A stretch of DNA of 64,000 nt, taken from the NCBI RefSeq assembly GCF_002835935.1, contig NZ_PJCF01000004.1, positions 124,001-188,000 of the forward strand, given 5' to 3'. The notes beneath the pieces were generated by a model. The model ran no database searches. It saw only the letters and a program-made list of their open reading frames with translations, and had not been told where the DNA came from. The translations under genes were made by a program, and so were the position numbers. Below are positions 1 to 9,516 of this stretch, one piece after another; position 1 is the first letter of the stretch, and each line of letters begins with the position of its first letter. The stretch is from Paraglaciecola sp. MB-3u-78 (GTDB taxonomy: Bacteria > Pseudomonadota > Gammaproteobacteria > Enterobacterales > Alteromonadaceae).

Positions 1-2
1 AA

Positions 3-938
3 AAGTCACGTGGCTTTGGAGGGAGGGCCAGCACAAAACAAACCGATTGGGGACAGTGTGATTTAGGGGCCACCATAGTGCCTGCCCAACAAGCCGGCTT
101 TATGAATTTTATGGGAACCCTGTGTGCTCAAGATAGGGTAAGTCAATGGCCTAAAAACATATTTGTTTCGCAACAAACTACTGACATTAAGCAACCATTA
201 GAAATTTTTGTCAGTGACAAAGAATATTACGTTTTTAACAGCAAAATGAACGCCGCATGTCGATACTGGACAAAAAATGCTAAGGTGCAAAGCAACAACT
301 TAATTAGCCAAATTCGCTACATTGTTGGTAAAGGGTGGCAACTTAAATCAAATGGGGTCTGGCAAGAAAAATTATTTGATAAAGTGGTTTTGACTGCTCC
401 TTGGCCACAAAGCCAGGCGTTAATTGAACAATCTGAGTTATCGATGAAACTGCCTGACTTTTCGCAATCCTGGACAAGTTGTTGGTCGATTGCCTTAAAA
501 TTAGACCAATTGGTCGCCTCAGGTGTTGATTTGGTTTACCTAAAGGAACAATCTATTCGCACTCTCGTTCGGGATTCAGGTAAACCATTACGACCTCAAA
601 CATTCGATGCAGACACGGGAAGAAAAAGTGAAATATGGGTAGCCCAACTCACTAATAAGTTGTCAGATGACTTAGGTAAGGAGGGCAAAGACAAAGCGAT
701 TTCAATTGCCACTAAGGGGTTGTGCGAATTGTTCGATGTACCTATTAAGTCCGTTTTGAATACCTATGGGCATTATTGGCGTTATGCAAGACCTCGCGAG
801 GGGCAAAAGCCGTTAGGCATATTGAATCAACAAAAATATGGGTTATATGCCGGGGGCGATTGGAGTTTTGGTGCCACTATAGAGTCGGCTCATGAAGCTG
901 CTCTATCACTTAGTCAAGCCATAATAATGGGAGAGTAA
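3..938 (+). CDS. FAD-dependent amine oxidase / renalase-like protein, 5' end outside window
   Basis: The reading frame is open from the first bases of the window, so the gene starts upstream. The residues before the internal GTG at 78 read KSRGFGGR followed by AxTxQ, which resembles the arginine/glycine-rich segment just after the first FAD-binding strand of renalase and bacterial NAD(P)/FAD amine-oxidase-like proteins (GRGVGGRM). The C-terminus contains GLYAGGDW followed by SAHEAALSLSQAI, the usual family ending in which the last helix closes the FAD site. Only the N-terminal nucleotide-binding GxGxxG is missing, because it lies outside the window. The product is probably a soluble flavoprotein; its substrate cannot be told. 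The stop lies 6 bp before the next gene, so the two are probably cotranscribed. Confidence 0.75.
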   Translation, partial: KSRGFGGRASTKQTDWGQCDLGATIVPAQQAGFMNFMGTLCAQDRVSQWPKNIFVSQQTTDIKQPLEIFVSDKEYYVFNSKMNAACRYWTKNAKVQSNNLISQIRYIVGKGWQLKSNGVWQEKLFDKVVLTAPWPQSQALIEQSELSMKLPDFSQSWTSCWSIALKLDQLVASGVDLVYLKEQSIRTLVRDSGKPLRPQTFDADTGRKSEIWVAQLTNKLSDDLGKEGKDKAISIATKGLCELFDVPIKSVLNTYGHYWRYARPREGQKPLGILNQQKYGLYAGGDWSFGATIESAHEAALSLSQAIIMGE

Positions 939-944
939 AATACT

Positions 945-1388
945 ATGATTGTCAGTATTCAAGAGTGGTTTAAAGGTTATTTAGAAGTCGAGGACAATGA
1001 TCGCCAACATACAATCGAATTGGCTACAGCTGTGCTATTACATGAAGTCATGCGTGCCGACCATAAGTTTGACCAACGAGAGCAAGATAGTTATCGTATA
1101 CAACTTGAGAAACATTTCTCTTTGAGTGGGACCGAGCTTGAAACCCTTTGCCAGTTGAGTCAATCCAAAGCAGACGACGCTGCAGACTATCAACAATTTA
1201 CAAGAGTCATCAATGATACCTATGGCGCAGACGAAAAAAGAGCGGTGCTTGATTCGTTATGGTCAGTTGCCTACGCTGATCATGAACTCAGTCCTGATGA
1301 AGATTACACCATTAGAAAAATAGCCGATTTACTTTACATACCCCATAGCCAATTTATTCAAAGTAAGTTGTCAATCAAGCCTGATTAG
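945..1388 (+). CDS. TerB-like (tellurite resistance TerB family) protein
   Basis: The gene encodes 147 residues, all helical and acidic, with no signal peptide or membrane segment. The pattern ATAVLLHEVMRADHKFDQRE in the first half and WSVAYADHELSPDED in the second matches the two pseudo-repeats of the TerB/DUF533 fold, each carrying an acidic D-x-x-x-D/E loop that in TerB binds metal. The ATG at 945 follows the flavoprotein stop by 6 bp, which suggests an operon. The family is found in stress or membrane-associated complexes, but many single-domain members have no known role and nothing here points to tellurite resistance itself. Confidence 0.75.
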   Translation: MIVSIQEWFKGYLEVEDNDRQHTIELATAVLLHEVMRADHKFDQREQDSYRIQLEKHFSLSGTELETLCQLSQSKADDAADYQQFTRVINDTYGADEKRAVLDSLWSVAYADHELSPDEDYTIRKIADLLYIPHSQFIQSKLSIKPD

Positions 1389-1437
1389 GCTGGCTACTTT
1401 AGCTCCTATTTTCCAATTAAATAGAATGGTTTTTATT

Positions 1438-1524
1438 AGTGTCTTAAATAAAAGACATTCTAACTACTTGATTTAAAAGGTATAACTTAACCCAGTAGTA
1501 TGGATGTCTCAAATTTAAGACATG
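1438..1524. promoter_or_regulatory. two similar short inverted repeats
   Basis: TGTCTT...AAGACA occurs at 1440-1457 and ATGTCT...AGACAT at 1504-1523. The two dyads share the same arms about 65 bp apart, in a 500-bp gap between the TerB-like gene and the EF-hand gene. They could be paired operator sites; no known regulator consensus was recognised. Confidence 0.25.
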
Positions 1525-1691
1525 TTATTTCGGTGGGGGATGGTTTTTCACGTCTATAAATCCAGTTTGTTATTTTAAGTTGTTGAAATATATATAAAAT
1601 ATTTTATTGGCACGAACCATGTAATGAGTTACTCCGTAATCACATTCAACCTGACTGGTTCCTCAGGTATCACATATGGAGAGTGAGTGTG

Positions 1692-1793
1692 GTGAAGGAT
1701 ATTAGTGCATTTCTGGTTTTGTTATTGGCTGCGATGGCGTTTGCATCTAATAGTACTATTATCCTTGATACGAATATAAATTTGTATCACTGA
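1692..1793 (+). CDS. possible small secreted or membrane peptide (33 aa)
   Basis: A GTG-started frame encodes 33 residues beginning MKDISAFLVLLLAAMAFAS, which looks like a signal peptide or a single membrane helix, followed by a short polar tail and TGA. GGAG at about 1679 could serve as a ribosome binding site although the spacing is long. No homologue is recognised. It may equally be the remnant of a secreted protein gene. It is the only coding-looking item in the 504-bp gap from 1389 to 1892. Confidence 0.2.
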   Translation: MKDISAFLVLLLAAMAFASNSTIILDTNINLYH

Positions 1794-1892
1794 TGGCATG
1801 GATGCCTTCTTTTAATTAGATTTAATGATTGGTTCAGGTTTGTTTATAAAATCTCATTTATCAGATCTTATTTAACAAAGGATGATAATGAT

Positions 1893-2168
1893 ATGAAAAA
1901 GACCGACTACATAGCTCCGTTTGTGTTTCTTGTCGCATTTATCCAGTTGTTAATATCAGTATCAGCAAGGGCTGATACTGATTTGATAGAAAAGCTTGAT
2001 TTGGATAAGGACGGTCAAATCACCATTAAAGAAGCGGTTGCAAACCCTGCTGTTCTTGCCTCATTTGGGAAAATAGATACGGATGGCAACGGAAAGCTCA
2101 GTTCAATAGAGCTTGCCAAGATAAAAGTGGCACTGACTGAAGAAAAAGATATTAGTAAGTCTGAATAA
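1893..2168 (+). CDS. secreted EF-hand calcium-binding protein
   Basis: The product has 91 residues. Residues 1-27 form a signal peptide ending SVSARA. Two EF-hand loops follow: DLDKDGQITIKE and DTDGNGKLSSIE, both with the canonical D-x-D-x-D/N-G pattern and a final acidic residue. It is therefore a periplasmic or exported calcium sensor/buffer of minimal size, similar to small EF-hand proteins common in marine gammaproteobacteria. AAGG about 10 bp upstream supports the ATG. A hairpin with a T-tract follows at 2186-2214, so it is probably monocistronic. Its target is unknown. Confidence 0.8.
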   Translation: MKKTDYIAPFVFLVAFIQLLISVSARADTDLIEKLDLDKDGQITIKEAVANPAVLASFGKIDTDGNGKLSSIELAKIKVALTEEKDISKSE

Positions 2169-2185
2169 AGATTCAAAAATAAAAT

Positions 2186-2214
2186 AAAAAAATCGACCTG
2201 TTCGATCTTTTTTT
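2186..2214 (+). terminator. Rho-independent terminator after EF-hand gene
   Basis: An A-rich stretch, the short arm ATCGA, a 5-nt loop, TCGAT and then CTTTTTTT form a compact hairpin extended by A-U pairs. It separates the EF-hand gene from the kinase operon. Confidence 0.6.
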
Positions 2215-2260
2215 ATTATGCTGGCGCTATGATTAATTGAAAATACAAATGGGAGTGGCC

Positions 2261-3667
2261 ATGCAACTAGGGTCATTACGACAATTAACACTTATTAGTT
2301 TTGTCGTTGTACTTGTGCCTTTGGCGTTGCTGGTCGGCTACAGCCAAATTAAGTTAAGTGAAATTGGTCAAATAGCCACGAATGAGGCTGAATATTCTGT
2401 TAATACAGTTAGGCGAGTCAGCAAAATGGAAGGTTTGTCGGTTGATATTGAGCGACTGGTGCGTCAATACCATATTGTGAAGAAGGACGCGCTTAAACCT
2501 TTGATAGAAAAATCAACTCAGCGGTTTATTGAATACCAAATACCTGTTTGTGAGCAGCTTTTGAAAAAAAGAAACTGTAGCAGTTTAACTGAGCGTATTG
2601 ATTGGATTAACCAATATTCAGGTACCGATGACCAATTATTGTTGGACGCACAATTAGCAGAATTCAAACAAAATTTAAATGACTTTGCCGCACAAGTCGA
2701 TCTCAGTCTTGACAAGAGGATCCAAGATCAACAAATTTATGTGAGTTCGGTTCAGCAAACACAATTTTGGTTAACCGCCTGTTTATTAGGTGCTTCATTT
2801 ATATTAATTGCCCTCGGTTCCAAGGCAATATTAAAACCTGTCTCTAGACTTGAACGCATTATTACCGCCATGTCGAGACAGGAAGATATATTACCGGCAA
2901 TTGCTACTTCAGGTCCAAAAGAGCTAATTGTATTAGAGCAGAAATTACACCGATTAGCTGGTCGCTTAATTCAATTAGAAAATTTACGTCATGCATTATT
3001 GCGTCATGCATCCCATGAGTTAAAAACGCCCTTGGCAAGTATCAAAGAAGGCTGTTCATTATTGACAGAGCAAGTTGTAGGCCCTTTGAATGCAGATCAG
3101 GAAGAGGTGTTATCATTGTTAAACAGCAGCACAGATAGGTTAAATTTACTTATTGTACAGCTGCTCGATTACAATTTGTTGCTGCAACAAGCTAAACCGG
3201 TGTTTTCGAAGTTCAATACCGAAAGATTTTTTGAGGAATTTGTGACCGAAAACAGTTTGGCTATTAAACAACATGATAACCAAATCGATATGAAAATAGA
3301 ATTACCAATCATTTTTGCTGACCAGAAGTTGTTTCGGAGAATTTTGGATAATTTAGTGTCAAATGCCATTGCCCATGGAAGTAAAGGCAGCCCCATTATT
3401 ATAAGTCTCTATCAGCAAGACAATATGCAGGTATTGGATTTCGCTAATCGGGGTCAAGAGATTGCTGTGGAGCAACGTCATTTCCTATTTCAGCCTTTTA
3501 GCCGTGGTGAGGGGGTGCGAAATGATAGAGTCACAGGCTCAGGTCTTGGATTATCTATAGTTGCCGATTGTGCCAGAATGATGTTTGGAAAAGCCGAATT
3601 AGTTGAAGTGGATTATGCAGACGTGTGTATGCGTGTGCAGATCCCAAGCAAAGAAGCGAGTATATGA
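2261..3667 (+). CDS. glrK: sensor histidine kinase, QseE/GlrK type
   Basis: This inner-membrane kinase belongs to a QseE-QseG-QseF (GlrK-GlrR) system. The start at 2261 is chosen because GGGAG lies 5 bp upstream; TTG 2237 and ATG 2249 are in frame but lack such a site. The product is 468 residues. A first membrane helix (about residues 7-27) precedes a roughly 140-residue periplasmic helical sensor region, a second helix (about 170-188), a HAMP-like linker, the H-box HASHELKTPL with phosphoacceptor His252, the N-box LDNLVSNAIAHG and the G-box GSGLGLSI. The stop overlaps the lipoprotein start as ATGA. In E. coli the orthologous kinase phosphorylates the sigma-54 activator GlrR under envelope stress. 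The gene order here makes that assignment likely; the signal is not known. Confidence 0.85.
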   Translation: MQLGSLRQLTLISFVVVLVPLALLVGYSQIKLSEIGQIATNEAEYSVNTVRRVSKMEGLSVDIERLVRQYHIVKKDALKPLIEKSTQRFIEYQIPVCEQLLKKRNCSSLTERIDWINQYSGTDDQLLLDAQLAEFKQNLNDFAAQVDLSLDKRIQDQQIYVSSVQQTQFWLTACLLGASFILIALGSKAILKPVSRLERIITAMSRQEDILPAIATSGPKELIVLEQKLHRLAGRLIQLENLRHALLRHASHELKTPLASIKEGCSLLTEQVVGPLNADQEEVLSLLNSSTDRLNLLIVQLLDYNLLLQQAKPVFSKFNTERFFEEFVTENSLAIKQHDNQIDMKIELPIIFADQKLFRRILDNLVSNAIAHGSKGSPIIISLYQQDNMQVLDFANRGQEIAVEQRHFLFQPFSRGEGVRNDRVTGSGLGLSIVADCARMMFGKAELVEVDYADVCMRVQIPSKEASI

Positions 3668-4242
3668 AATCGAAACTATTAGTCGTATTCAGCAGCTTAA
3701 TTTTATTTACAAGTTGCGAGTTACTGCAGTCTTTAAAAACACCCAAAACCAGCCCTGAAGTACTAGAAGTACTAAACAATCAACCTTTTTGTGTATGGGA
3801 GAATTCTTCACAAGAGAATGATTGTCAAATCGAATATTGGTTAACGTTTTGGTATGAGATAGAAGATGTCGCATGGCCCGAACGTAAAAAACAAATAGAT
3901 GCATTAACTGAACAAGATACTGATGTTTTGAAAAAGGTACTCCTTAGCCAAGGTAAAAGCACACCATTTCAAGATCGTTTGCGAGCACAAGGTTGGGTTG
4001 AGTCAATTTTACCGAAATTAAGTCAACCGATGCGCCGTTTTATCTTAGTCGCACTCTATCATCCTAGTCAGGATTTGCTAGAACTGGAGTCTGCGTTAGT
4101 GACTTTAAGTAAAATTAATACCCAACAATCATTCAAGATTGAAGAACAACAAATGTTGTTAAAAAAACAACAAAATCAAATTGACCAGTTGCTTAATATT
4201 GAAGCGTCTATCATCCAAAGTATCGAAGAGGATAAAGAATGA
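3664..4242 (+). CDS. qseG: QseG-like outer-membrane lipoprotein
   Basis: ATG 3664 overlaps the kinase stop. The 192-residue product begins with a lipoprotein signal: a hydrophobic segment, then LFTSC, with Cys18 as the probable lipidated residue followed by Glu, which does not favour inner-membrane retention. The body is helical with two conserved-looking Cys (in PFCVW and ENDCQ) and a C-terminal coiled coil rich in Gln/Lys. Sequence identity to enterobacterial QseG is not obvious by eye; the call rests mainly on its position between the kinase and the regulator. In E. coli QseG binds the kinase periplasmic domain and activates it. Confidence 0.65.
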   Translation: MKSKLLVVFSSLILFTSCELLQSLKTPKTSPEVLEVLNNQPFCVWENSSQENDCQIEYWLTFWYEIEDVAWPERKKQIDALTEQDTDVLKKVLLSQGKSTPFQDRLRAQGWVESILPKLSQPMRRFILVALYHPSQDLLELESALVTLSKINTQQSFKIEEQQMLLKKQQNQIDQLLNIEASIIQSIEEDKE

Positions 4243-5585
4243 GTCAGTCGAATATATCAGATCCTAATGTACTGTTGGTTGATGATGATGAAAGTTTATT
4301 ACGCTTAATGACCATTAGATTTAAGGGAGAAGGTTACAATGTGCAAAGTGCTGGTGGCGGTAAAGAAGCATTAAGGTTAATCAATACCCAAAATTTTGAC
4401 GTGGTATTGAGCGATTTACGGATGCCGGGATTAGACGGATTAAGCCTTTTTGAAGAGATTATGGGGCTTGGAAAAGATGTGCCTGTTATTTTAATGACCG
4501 CCCACGGAACTATTCAAGATGCGGTTGAAGCCACACAAAGAGGTGTATTTGGTTTCTTAACTAAACCCATAGATCATGATGAATTGCGCAGTTTGATGAA
4601 AAAAGCGGTGAGTCAAAGTCAAGGGGCACAAAAAGGACAGTGGTGCGAAAAAATCATTACCCGTTCGATGCAAATGGAACAACTGCTTGATCAAGCTTAT
4701 CGTGTTGCCAAGCGCGACGTTAGTGTCTTGATAAGTGGGGCCAGTGGCACCGGTAAAGAACTGTTGGCCAGTGCCATTCATAAAGCCAGTAAAAGAGAAG
4801 ACAAAGCTTTTGTGGCGATTAACTGTGGTGCTCTGCCTGAAAACTTGCTCGAATCTGAGCTTTTTGGTCATGCTAAAGGTTCTTTTACTGGCGCGGTCAA
4901 CGAACATAAAGGACTTTTTAGAGAAGCAGATGGAGGCACTTTATTTTTAGATGAGATTGGCGATATGCCAATTCCACTTCAGGTTAAGTTACTTCGAGCG
5001 CTTCAAGAACAAACCATACGCCCCGTGGGTAGTAGTAAACAAATCCCAATTGATGTGAGGGTGATATCCGCGACCCATAAAAACCTCAGTAAGGAAATGG
5101 AAAAAGGCAATTTCAGAGAAGATTTGTATTATCGACTTAACGTAGTGAATATTACTTTACCTACCTTAAGAGAACGCTCTGAAGACATTCCTTTGTTGGC
5201 TCGGCACTTGTTAAAAACCAGCGCAGAACGGCATCAGGTTAAGGTCAATCGATTTTCTGATGATGCAATGCAACTACTCACAACTTGTTTGTGGCCTGGT
5301 AACGTTCGGCAACTTGTTAACGTAGTTGAACAATGTGTTGCTTTAACCCAAACACCCATTATCGCGTCGCATTTAGTTGAACAAGCTTTATCTGCTTCAG
5401 AGCAAAAATGGCCAACCTTAACTGAAGCAAGGGATGCCTTTGAGCAGACGTATTTATTGAAGTTGCTTAAAATGACCGATGGCAATGTTACAAGGGCGGC
5501 AGAATTGGCCGGTAGAAATCGTACAGATATGCATAAGTTGATGAAAAAACATGATCTTCACTCGGTCGATTTTAAGCGAGACTGA
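4239..5585 (+). CDS. glrR: sigma-54-dependent response regulator, QseF/GlrR type
   Basis: The product is a 448-residue NtrC-family activator. Residues 10-120 form a receiver with the acidic pocket DDD and phosphoacceptor Asp59 in VVLSDLRMP. The AAA+ domain carries Walker A GASGTGKE, the sigma-54 contact loop GSFTGA (Ser instead of the usual Ala), and Walker B GGTLFLDEIGD. The C-terminus has a Fis-type helix-turn-helix (DGNVTRAAELAGRNRTDMHKL). It overlaps the lipoprotein gene by 4 bp, so the three genes form one operon. In enterobacteria GlrR drives glmY and rpoE; whether those targets apply here cannot be seen. Confidence 0.9.
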   Translation: MSQSNISDPNVLLVDDDESLLRLMTIRFKGEGYNVQSAGGGKEALRLINTQNFDVVLSDLRMPGLDGLSLFEEIMGLGKDVPVILMTAHGTIQDAVEATQRGVFGFLTKPIDHDELRSLMKKAVSQSQGAQKGQWCEKIITRSMQMEQLLDQAYRVAKRDVSVLISGASGTGKELLASAIHKASKREDKAFVAINCGALPENLLESELFGHAKGSFTGAVNEHKGLFREADGGTLFLDEIGDMPIPLQVKLLRALQEQTIRPVGSSKQIPIDVRVISATHKNLSKEMEKGNFREDLYYRLNVVNITLPTLRERSEDIPLLARHLLKTSAERHQVKVNRFSDDAMQLLTTCLWPGNVRQLVNVVEQCVALTQTPIIASHLVEQALSASEQKWPTLTEARDAFEQTYLLKLLKMTDGNVTRAAELAGRNRTDMHKLMKKHDLHSVDFKRD

Positions 5586-5699
5586 ATGATCTGTTCGATT
5601 CTAAGATTGCACTTTAATCGGGTTTGACTAAAAACCACTGTTAATTACTTATAAGTTCCTTACAATACCGCGAATTTTTTGAATAACAAAAGTGGACTG

Positions 5700-6485
5700 A
5701 TGCGATTAGCTCTAGGCATTGAATACAACGGTGCACCCTACCATGGTTGGCAGCGCCAACAAACTGTGGCTAGTGTGCAACAGCACGTTGAAGAAGCGTT
5801 AACAACTATAGCCAATGAACCCATCAAAGCAGTCTGTGCTGGACGAACTGACGCAGGGGTTCATGCTACTTGCCAAGTGGTACATTTTGATACCAATATT
5901 CAGCGGCCCGATCGTGCTTGGACTATTGGTCTTAATCGTTTTTTACCCGACTCCATTGCAATAAAATGGGTGAAAAATACCGATGAGGAGTTTCATGCTC
6001 GATTTTCTGCTACTGCACGACGTTACCGATATGTCATTTATAATCATCGTCTACGAAACAGCATATTACCTAAAGGTGTAACGCACATACATAATGAGTT
6101 AGACCATGAGTTGATGCATCAAGCAGCTCAATATTTGTTAGGTCGACATGATTATAGTGCGTTTAGAGCTGTAGACTGTCAGGCTAATACTCCAGTGCGG
6201 CAGATGAGTCATATAAATGTCAGCCGATTTGGTAATTTTATTATGATTGATGTTACAGCAAATGCATTTCTTCATCATATGGTACGTAATATTACAGGCT
6301 CTTTATTGACGATTGGCAAAAAGGAAAAACCCACAACTTGGATGAAGACATTGTTAGAAGGTAAAGATCGAACCAAAGCCGCATCAACAGCAAAGCCTAA
6401 TGGTTTATACTTGGTACATGTGACTTACCCCGAAATATTTAATTTGCCGACTACACCTTTGGGGCCATTATTTTTACCTGATTGA
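5700..6485 (+). CDS. truA: tRNA pseudouridine(38-40) synthase TruA
   Basis: TruA isomerises uridines 38-40 in the anticodon stem. The catalytic Asp is in [10 protein letters not shown], and the family motifs [10 protein letters not shown] and FLHHMVRNI are present. The ATG at 5700 is preferred over the in-frame TTG at 5679, because the protein then begins [11 protein letters not shown] as usual and has a GGA element 4 bp upstream; length 261 residues. It stands first in the truA-accD-folC-dedD-cvpA-purF order common in gammaproteobacteria. Confidence 0.95.
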   Translation: MRLALGIEYNGAPYHGWQRQQTVASVQQHVEEALTTIANEPIKAVCAGRTDAGVHATCQVVHFDTNIQRPDRAWTIGLNRFLPDSIAIKWVKNTDEEFHARFSATARRYRYVIYNHRLRNSILPKGVTHIHNELDHELMHQAAQYLLGRHDYSAFRAVDCQANTPVRQMSHINVSRFGNFIMIDVTANAFLHHMVRNITGSLLTIGKKEKPTTWMKTLLEGKDRTKAASTAKPNGLYLVHVTYPEIFNLPTTPLGPLFLPD

Positions 6486-6635
6486 TACTTCTAAGACCAG
6501 TTTTATATTCTTGATGGGGGCTTGATGTGATTTAATAGGGTTTCTTTCAGCCGATAGGGCTTAAAACGGGCACTAAATTAACCGTTGAATATTGTCAATT
6601 TGTTAAGTTTAACGAGTTACATAACAGGATTTGAT

Positions 6636-7484
6636 ATGAGTTGGATTGAAAAAATACTACCACGCACTAAATCATCGACTAAAAGCAATGTGCCAGAAGG
6701 AATTTGGACTAAATGCGGTGAATGTGCAGCAGTACTATATAAAACAGAGTTAGAAAAGCAGTTAGGGGTTTGCCCTAAATGTGATCATCATATGCGTATT
6801 ACTGCGCGCGCGCGCATTAATCACTTTTTAGACCAAGGTGACAGGGTAGAGTTGGGCGGTGATTTAGAGCCGCAAGATTTGCTTAAGTTTAAAGACTCTA
6901 AGAAATATAAAGACAGATTAACTAGCGCCCAAAAAGCCACAAAAGAGAAAGACGCAATCGTTATTATGCAGGGCAAACTGAACGGTATGCCTGTTGTTGT
7001 GGCGGCGTTTGAATTTGCCTTTATGGGCGGGTCGATGGCTTCAGTAGTCGGGGCTAGATTTGTTAAAGCAGTGAATGCGTGTTTGGAACACAATATGCCA
7101 CTTATTTGTTTTTCAACGAGTGGCGGCGCACGTATGCAAGAGGCGCTTTTATCTTTGATGCAGATGGCTAAAACAAGTGCTGCATTAGCAAAAATGAGCG
7201 AAAAAGGTTTACCTTATATTTCAGTTATGACTGATCCCACTATGGGTGGCGTGTCTGCAAGTTTAGCAATGTTGGGTGATGTGAATGTAGCAGAGCCTAA
7301 AGCATTGATTGGTTTTGCAGGTCCAAGAGTGATTGAACAAACGGTGCGTGAAACATTGCCTGCAGGCTTTCAGCGAAGTGAATTTTTGTTAGAAAAAGGC
7401 GCCATTGATATTATTGTCGACCGTCGTGAAATGCGTGACAAATTATTTAGTTTATTGTCAAAACTGCACCATCAACATCACTAA
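6636..7484 (+). CDS. accD: acetyl-CoA carboxylase carboxyltransferase subunit beta
   Basis: The beta subunit of the carboxyltransferase transfers carboxyl from carboxybiotin to acetyl-CoA in the first step of fatty-acid synthesis. It has an N-terminal four-Cys zinc ribbon (CGEC...CPKC) followed by the crotonase-like core with [11 protein letters not shown] and [13 protein letters not shown] 6636 gives the standard start MSWIEKI and has AGGAT upstream; a longer TTG-started frame from 6585 is unlikely. The product is 282 residues, the family length. The alpha subunit is not in the window. Confidence 0.95.
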   Translation: MSWIEKILPRTKSSTKSNVPEGIWTKCGECAAVLYKTELEKQLGVCPKCDHHMRITARARINHFLDQGDRVELGGDLEPQDLLKFKDSKKYKDRLTSAQKATKEKDAIVIMQGKLNGMPVVVAAFEFAFMGGSMASVVGARFVKAVNACLEHNMPLICFSTSGGARMQEALLSLMQMAKTSAALAKMSEKGLPYISVMTDPTMGGVSASLAMLGDVNVAEPKALIGFAGPRVIEQTVRETLPAGFQRSEFLLEKGAIDIIVDRREMRDKLFSLLSKLHHQHH

Positions 7485-7487
7485 TTA

Positions 7488-8777
7488 ATGACTCATCTCA
7501 TACCCCCCCAAGCCTCTGAAAAAGAGGCTTGGTCATTAGACCAATGGTTGACTTATCTTGAGCAGGTTCACCCAAGCAATATCGAACTTGGGCTAGAACG
7601 TGTTGCTGAGGTTTTTTGCAATTTACAGCTCAACCTCAGCCAGCGAACAATTATCACTGTTGCCGGTACTAATGGAAAGGGCACTACCTGTGCCTTTATC
7701 GAACAAGCCCTGTTGACGTCAAAATATACAGTCGCTGTATTTAGCTCACCCCATCTCTTAGATTACCGCGAGCGTTTAAGAGTCGCGGGAGCTATGCTGC
7801 CTGAAAAAGCTCACTGTCAGGCGTTTTTAAAGGTGGATCAGGCACGAGGTGATACTTTATTAACCTACTTTGAATTTGGGACATTAGCGGCAATGCAGTT
7901 AATGGCAGACTCCCATGCAGATTATTTGTTATTAGAAGTGGGGTTAGGTGGGCGTTTAGATGCGGTTAATATTGTCGATGCCACGATAGCTGTGATAACC
8001 AGTATTGATTTAGACCATCAAGATTGGCTTGGTCATACCAAAGAATTAATTGCTATTGAAAAGGCGGGGATTTTTAGAGCCAACATTCCAGCCGTTATTG
8101 GTGAGCCGCATCCCCCAACTACACTGGTTAACGCGGCCTTAGATTATCAGGTCAAACCTTTATGGCAAGGCAGTGATTTTCAGTATCAAATAGATGCTGA
8201 AGGATTTCATTGGCAAGGTGTAAATAGTTGTTATGAGCATTTGCCTGTTCCCAATATTCCAGCCCAAAATGCCTCAACAGCACTGCAAGTCATCGAAATA
8301 TTAGGATTACAATTAGATAACAGACAGATGGCGCAGGTTATTTATCAAACCCGTTTGCCTGGAAGACGCCAGGTTATTCACAATACACCCACAGTTATCT
8401 TGGATGTAGCACATAACCCCCAGGCTACTCGTTTATTAGCCATTGATATTAATAATATGAAATATAAACGGGTTATCGCAGTTGTGGGCATGTTGGCGGA
8501 CAAAGATATTGAGGCAACACTTGCCCCAATGTTTTCTGTTATATCAATTTGGTATTGCGCTACTTTAGGTGTTCCTCGAGGAGCGCAGTCAAGTCGACTC
8601 GTTTCTGCTGTATTAAGCTCAAAGCAAAAAGTGTTAGAATATGGGTCAGTCGAAGCCGCATACAGATGTGCTTTAGAAAAAGCCGAAAAAGATGATCTAG
8701 TAGTCGTCTTTGGATCTTTTTTTACTGTGACAAATGTATTGAAAATGGCGGCGTTAACCCCTCACGAAAAGGTTTAG
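7488..8777 (+). CDS. folC: dihydrofolate synthase / folylpolyglutamate synthase
   Basis: FolC adds glutamate to dihydropteroate and to folates. It carries the P-loop TVAGTNGKGTT, the Mur-ligase-like LLLEVGLGGRLDA(V/T)N and DHQDWLGHT in the ATPase domain, and the C-terminal DVAHNPQA. The 429 residues match the family. It starts 3 bp after accD, so the two are translationally close. Confidence 0.95.
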   Translation: MTHLIPPQASEKEAWSLDQWLTYLEQVHPSNIELGLERVAEVFCNLQLNLSQRTIITVAGTNGKGTTCAFIEQALLTSKYTVAVFSSPHLLDYRERLRVAGAMLPEKAHCQAFLKVDQARGDTLLTYFEFGTLAAMQLMADSHADYLLLEVGLGGRLDAVNIVDATIAVITSIDLDHQDWLGHTKELIAIEKAGIFRANIPAVIGEPHPPTTLVNAALDYQVKPLWQGSDFQYQIDAEGFHWQGVNSCYEHLPVPNIPAQNASTALQVIEILGLQLDNRQMAQVIYQTRLPGRRQVIHNTPTVILDVAHNPQATRLLAIDINNMKYKRVIAVVGMLADKDIEATLAPMFSVISIWYCATLGVPRGAQSSRLVSAVLSSKQKVLEYGSVEAAYRCALEKAEKDDLVVVFGSFFTVTNVLKMAALTPHEKV

Positions 8778-8781
8778 AAAA

Positions 8782-9447
8782 GTGTCATCCGCATTACAAA
8801 ATCGCTTGGTAGGCACCGCCATAGTTGTTGCTATAGTTGTGATTTTTTTACCTGACTTATTAGATGGTAAACAAGAATCAAAGCGTAACTTATTTGTTGA
8901 ATTGCCTCAAAAACCACCCATGAAGACGGTTCAATCTCCTTCTGCCTTTGACACTGATAGAGTAAAAAAAGCGGCAACACGCGAAGTTGAAATTATTTCT
9001 GAGCAGGCAGTAGATGAAAATATATCGCCGAACTTAGGGGCTGAAAAAAATGCCGAAAGCCGAACCGTAGATGTACAAGTGCCTGACATATATCAAGAAA
9101 GTGAATCTGTATCGGTGGCAAAAACCTCAAAAAAGGCTAAGCCAAAGGTGAGCAGTTTACAGCAGCAAACTGTGGTGGAACAAGATGTTGAGAGACTTTT
9201 GGCTAGTGCAGGTTGGGTGGTACAACTAGGCAGTTTTCGCCATCAGAAAAATGTAAAAGAGCTGTTGAATCGCTTAGAAAAAGCGGGCTATCGTGCTTTT
9301 AGTCGGCCTGTAAAAACTAATTCAGGTACTTTAACCAAAGTGTTTGTTGGACCAGATTTGCAAAAAAGTAATTTAGAAGATGCACTATCCCATCTAAAAG
9401 AATTAACAAAATTACAGGGCAGGGTGACACCATTTACTGTTCAATAG
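8782..9447 (+). CDS. dedD: SPOR-domain cell-division protein DedD
   Basis: GTG at 8782 starts a 221-residue bitopic membrane protein: a short cytoplasmic tail, a helix at about residues 9-25 (VGTAIVVAIVVIFLPDLL), a long low-complexity Lys/Ser/Glu periplasmic linker, and a C-terminal SPOR domain (WVVQLGSFRHQKNVKELL ... KVFVGP). SPOR domains bind denuded septal glycan, and DedD helps septal peptidoglycan synthesis in E. coli. The gene is 4 bp after folC. Confidence 0.9.
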   Translation: MSSALQNRLVGTAIVVAIVVIFLPDLLDGKQESKRNLFVELPQKPPMKTVQSPSAFDTDRVKKAATREVEIISEQAVDENISPNLGAEKNAESRTVDVQVPDIYQESESVSVAKTSKKAKPKVSSLQQQTVVEQDVERLLASAGWVVQLGSFRHQKNVKELLNRLEKAGYRAFSRPVKTNSGTLTKVFVGPDLQKSNLEDALSHLKELTKLQGRVTPFTVQ

Positions 9448-9516
9448 CTAATTAGTTTAAAGGTTCTCAGTTATTCTATGTTGTTAGAAAATTATCAGGA
9501 TTTTCGCCATTCCTTT

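Noticed and set aside
945-1388. Tellurite resistance function for the TerB-like gene
   Set aside because: No other ter gene is nearby; the fold alone does not support that role.
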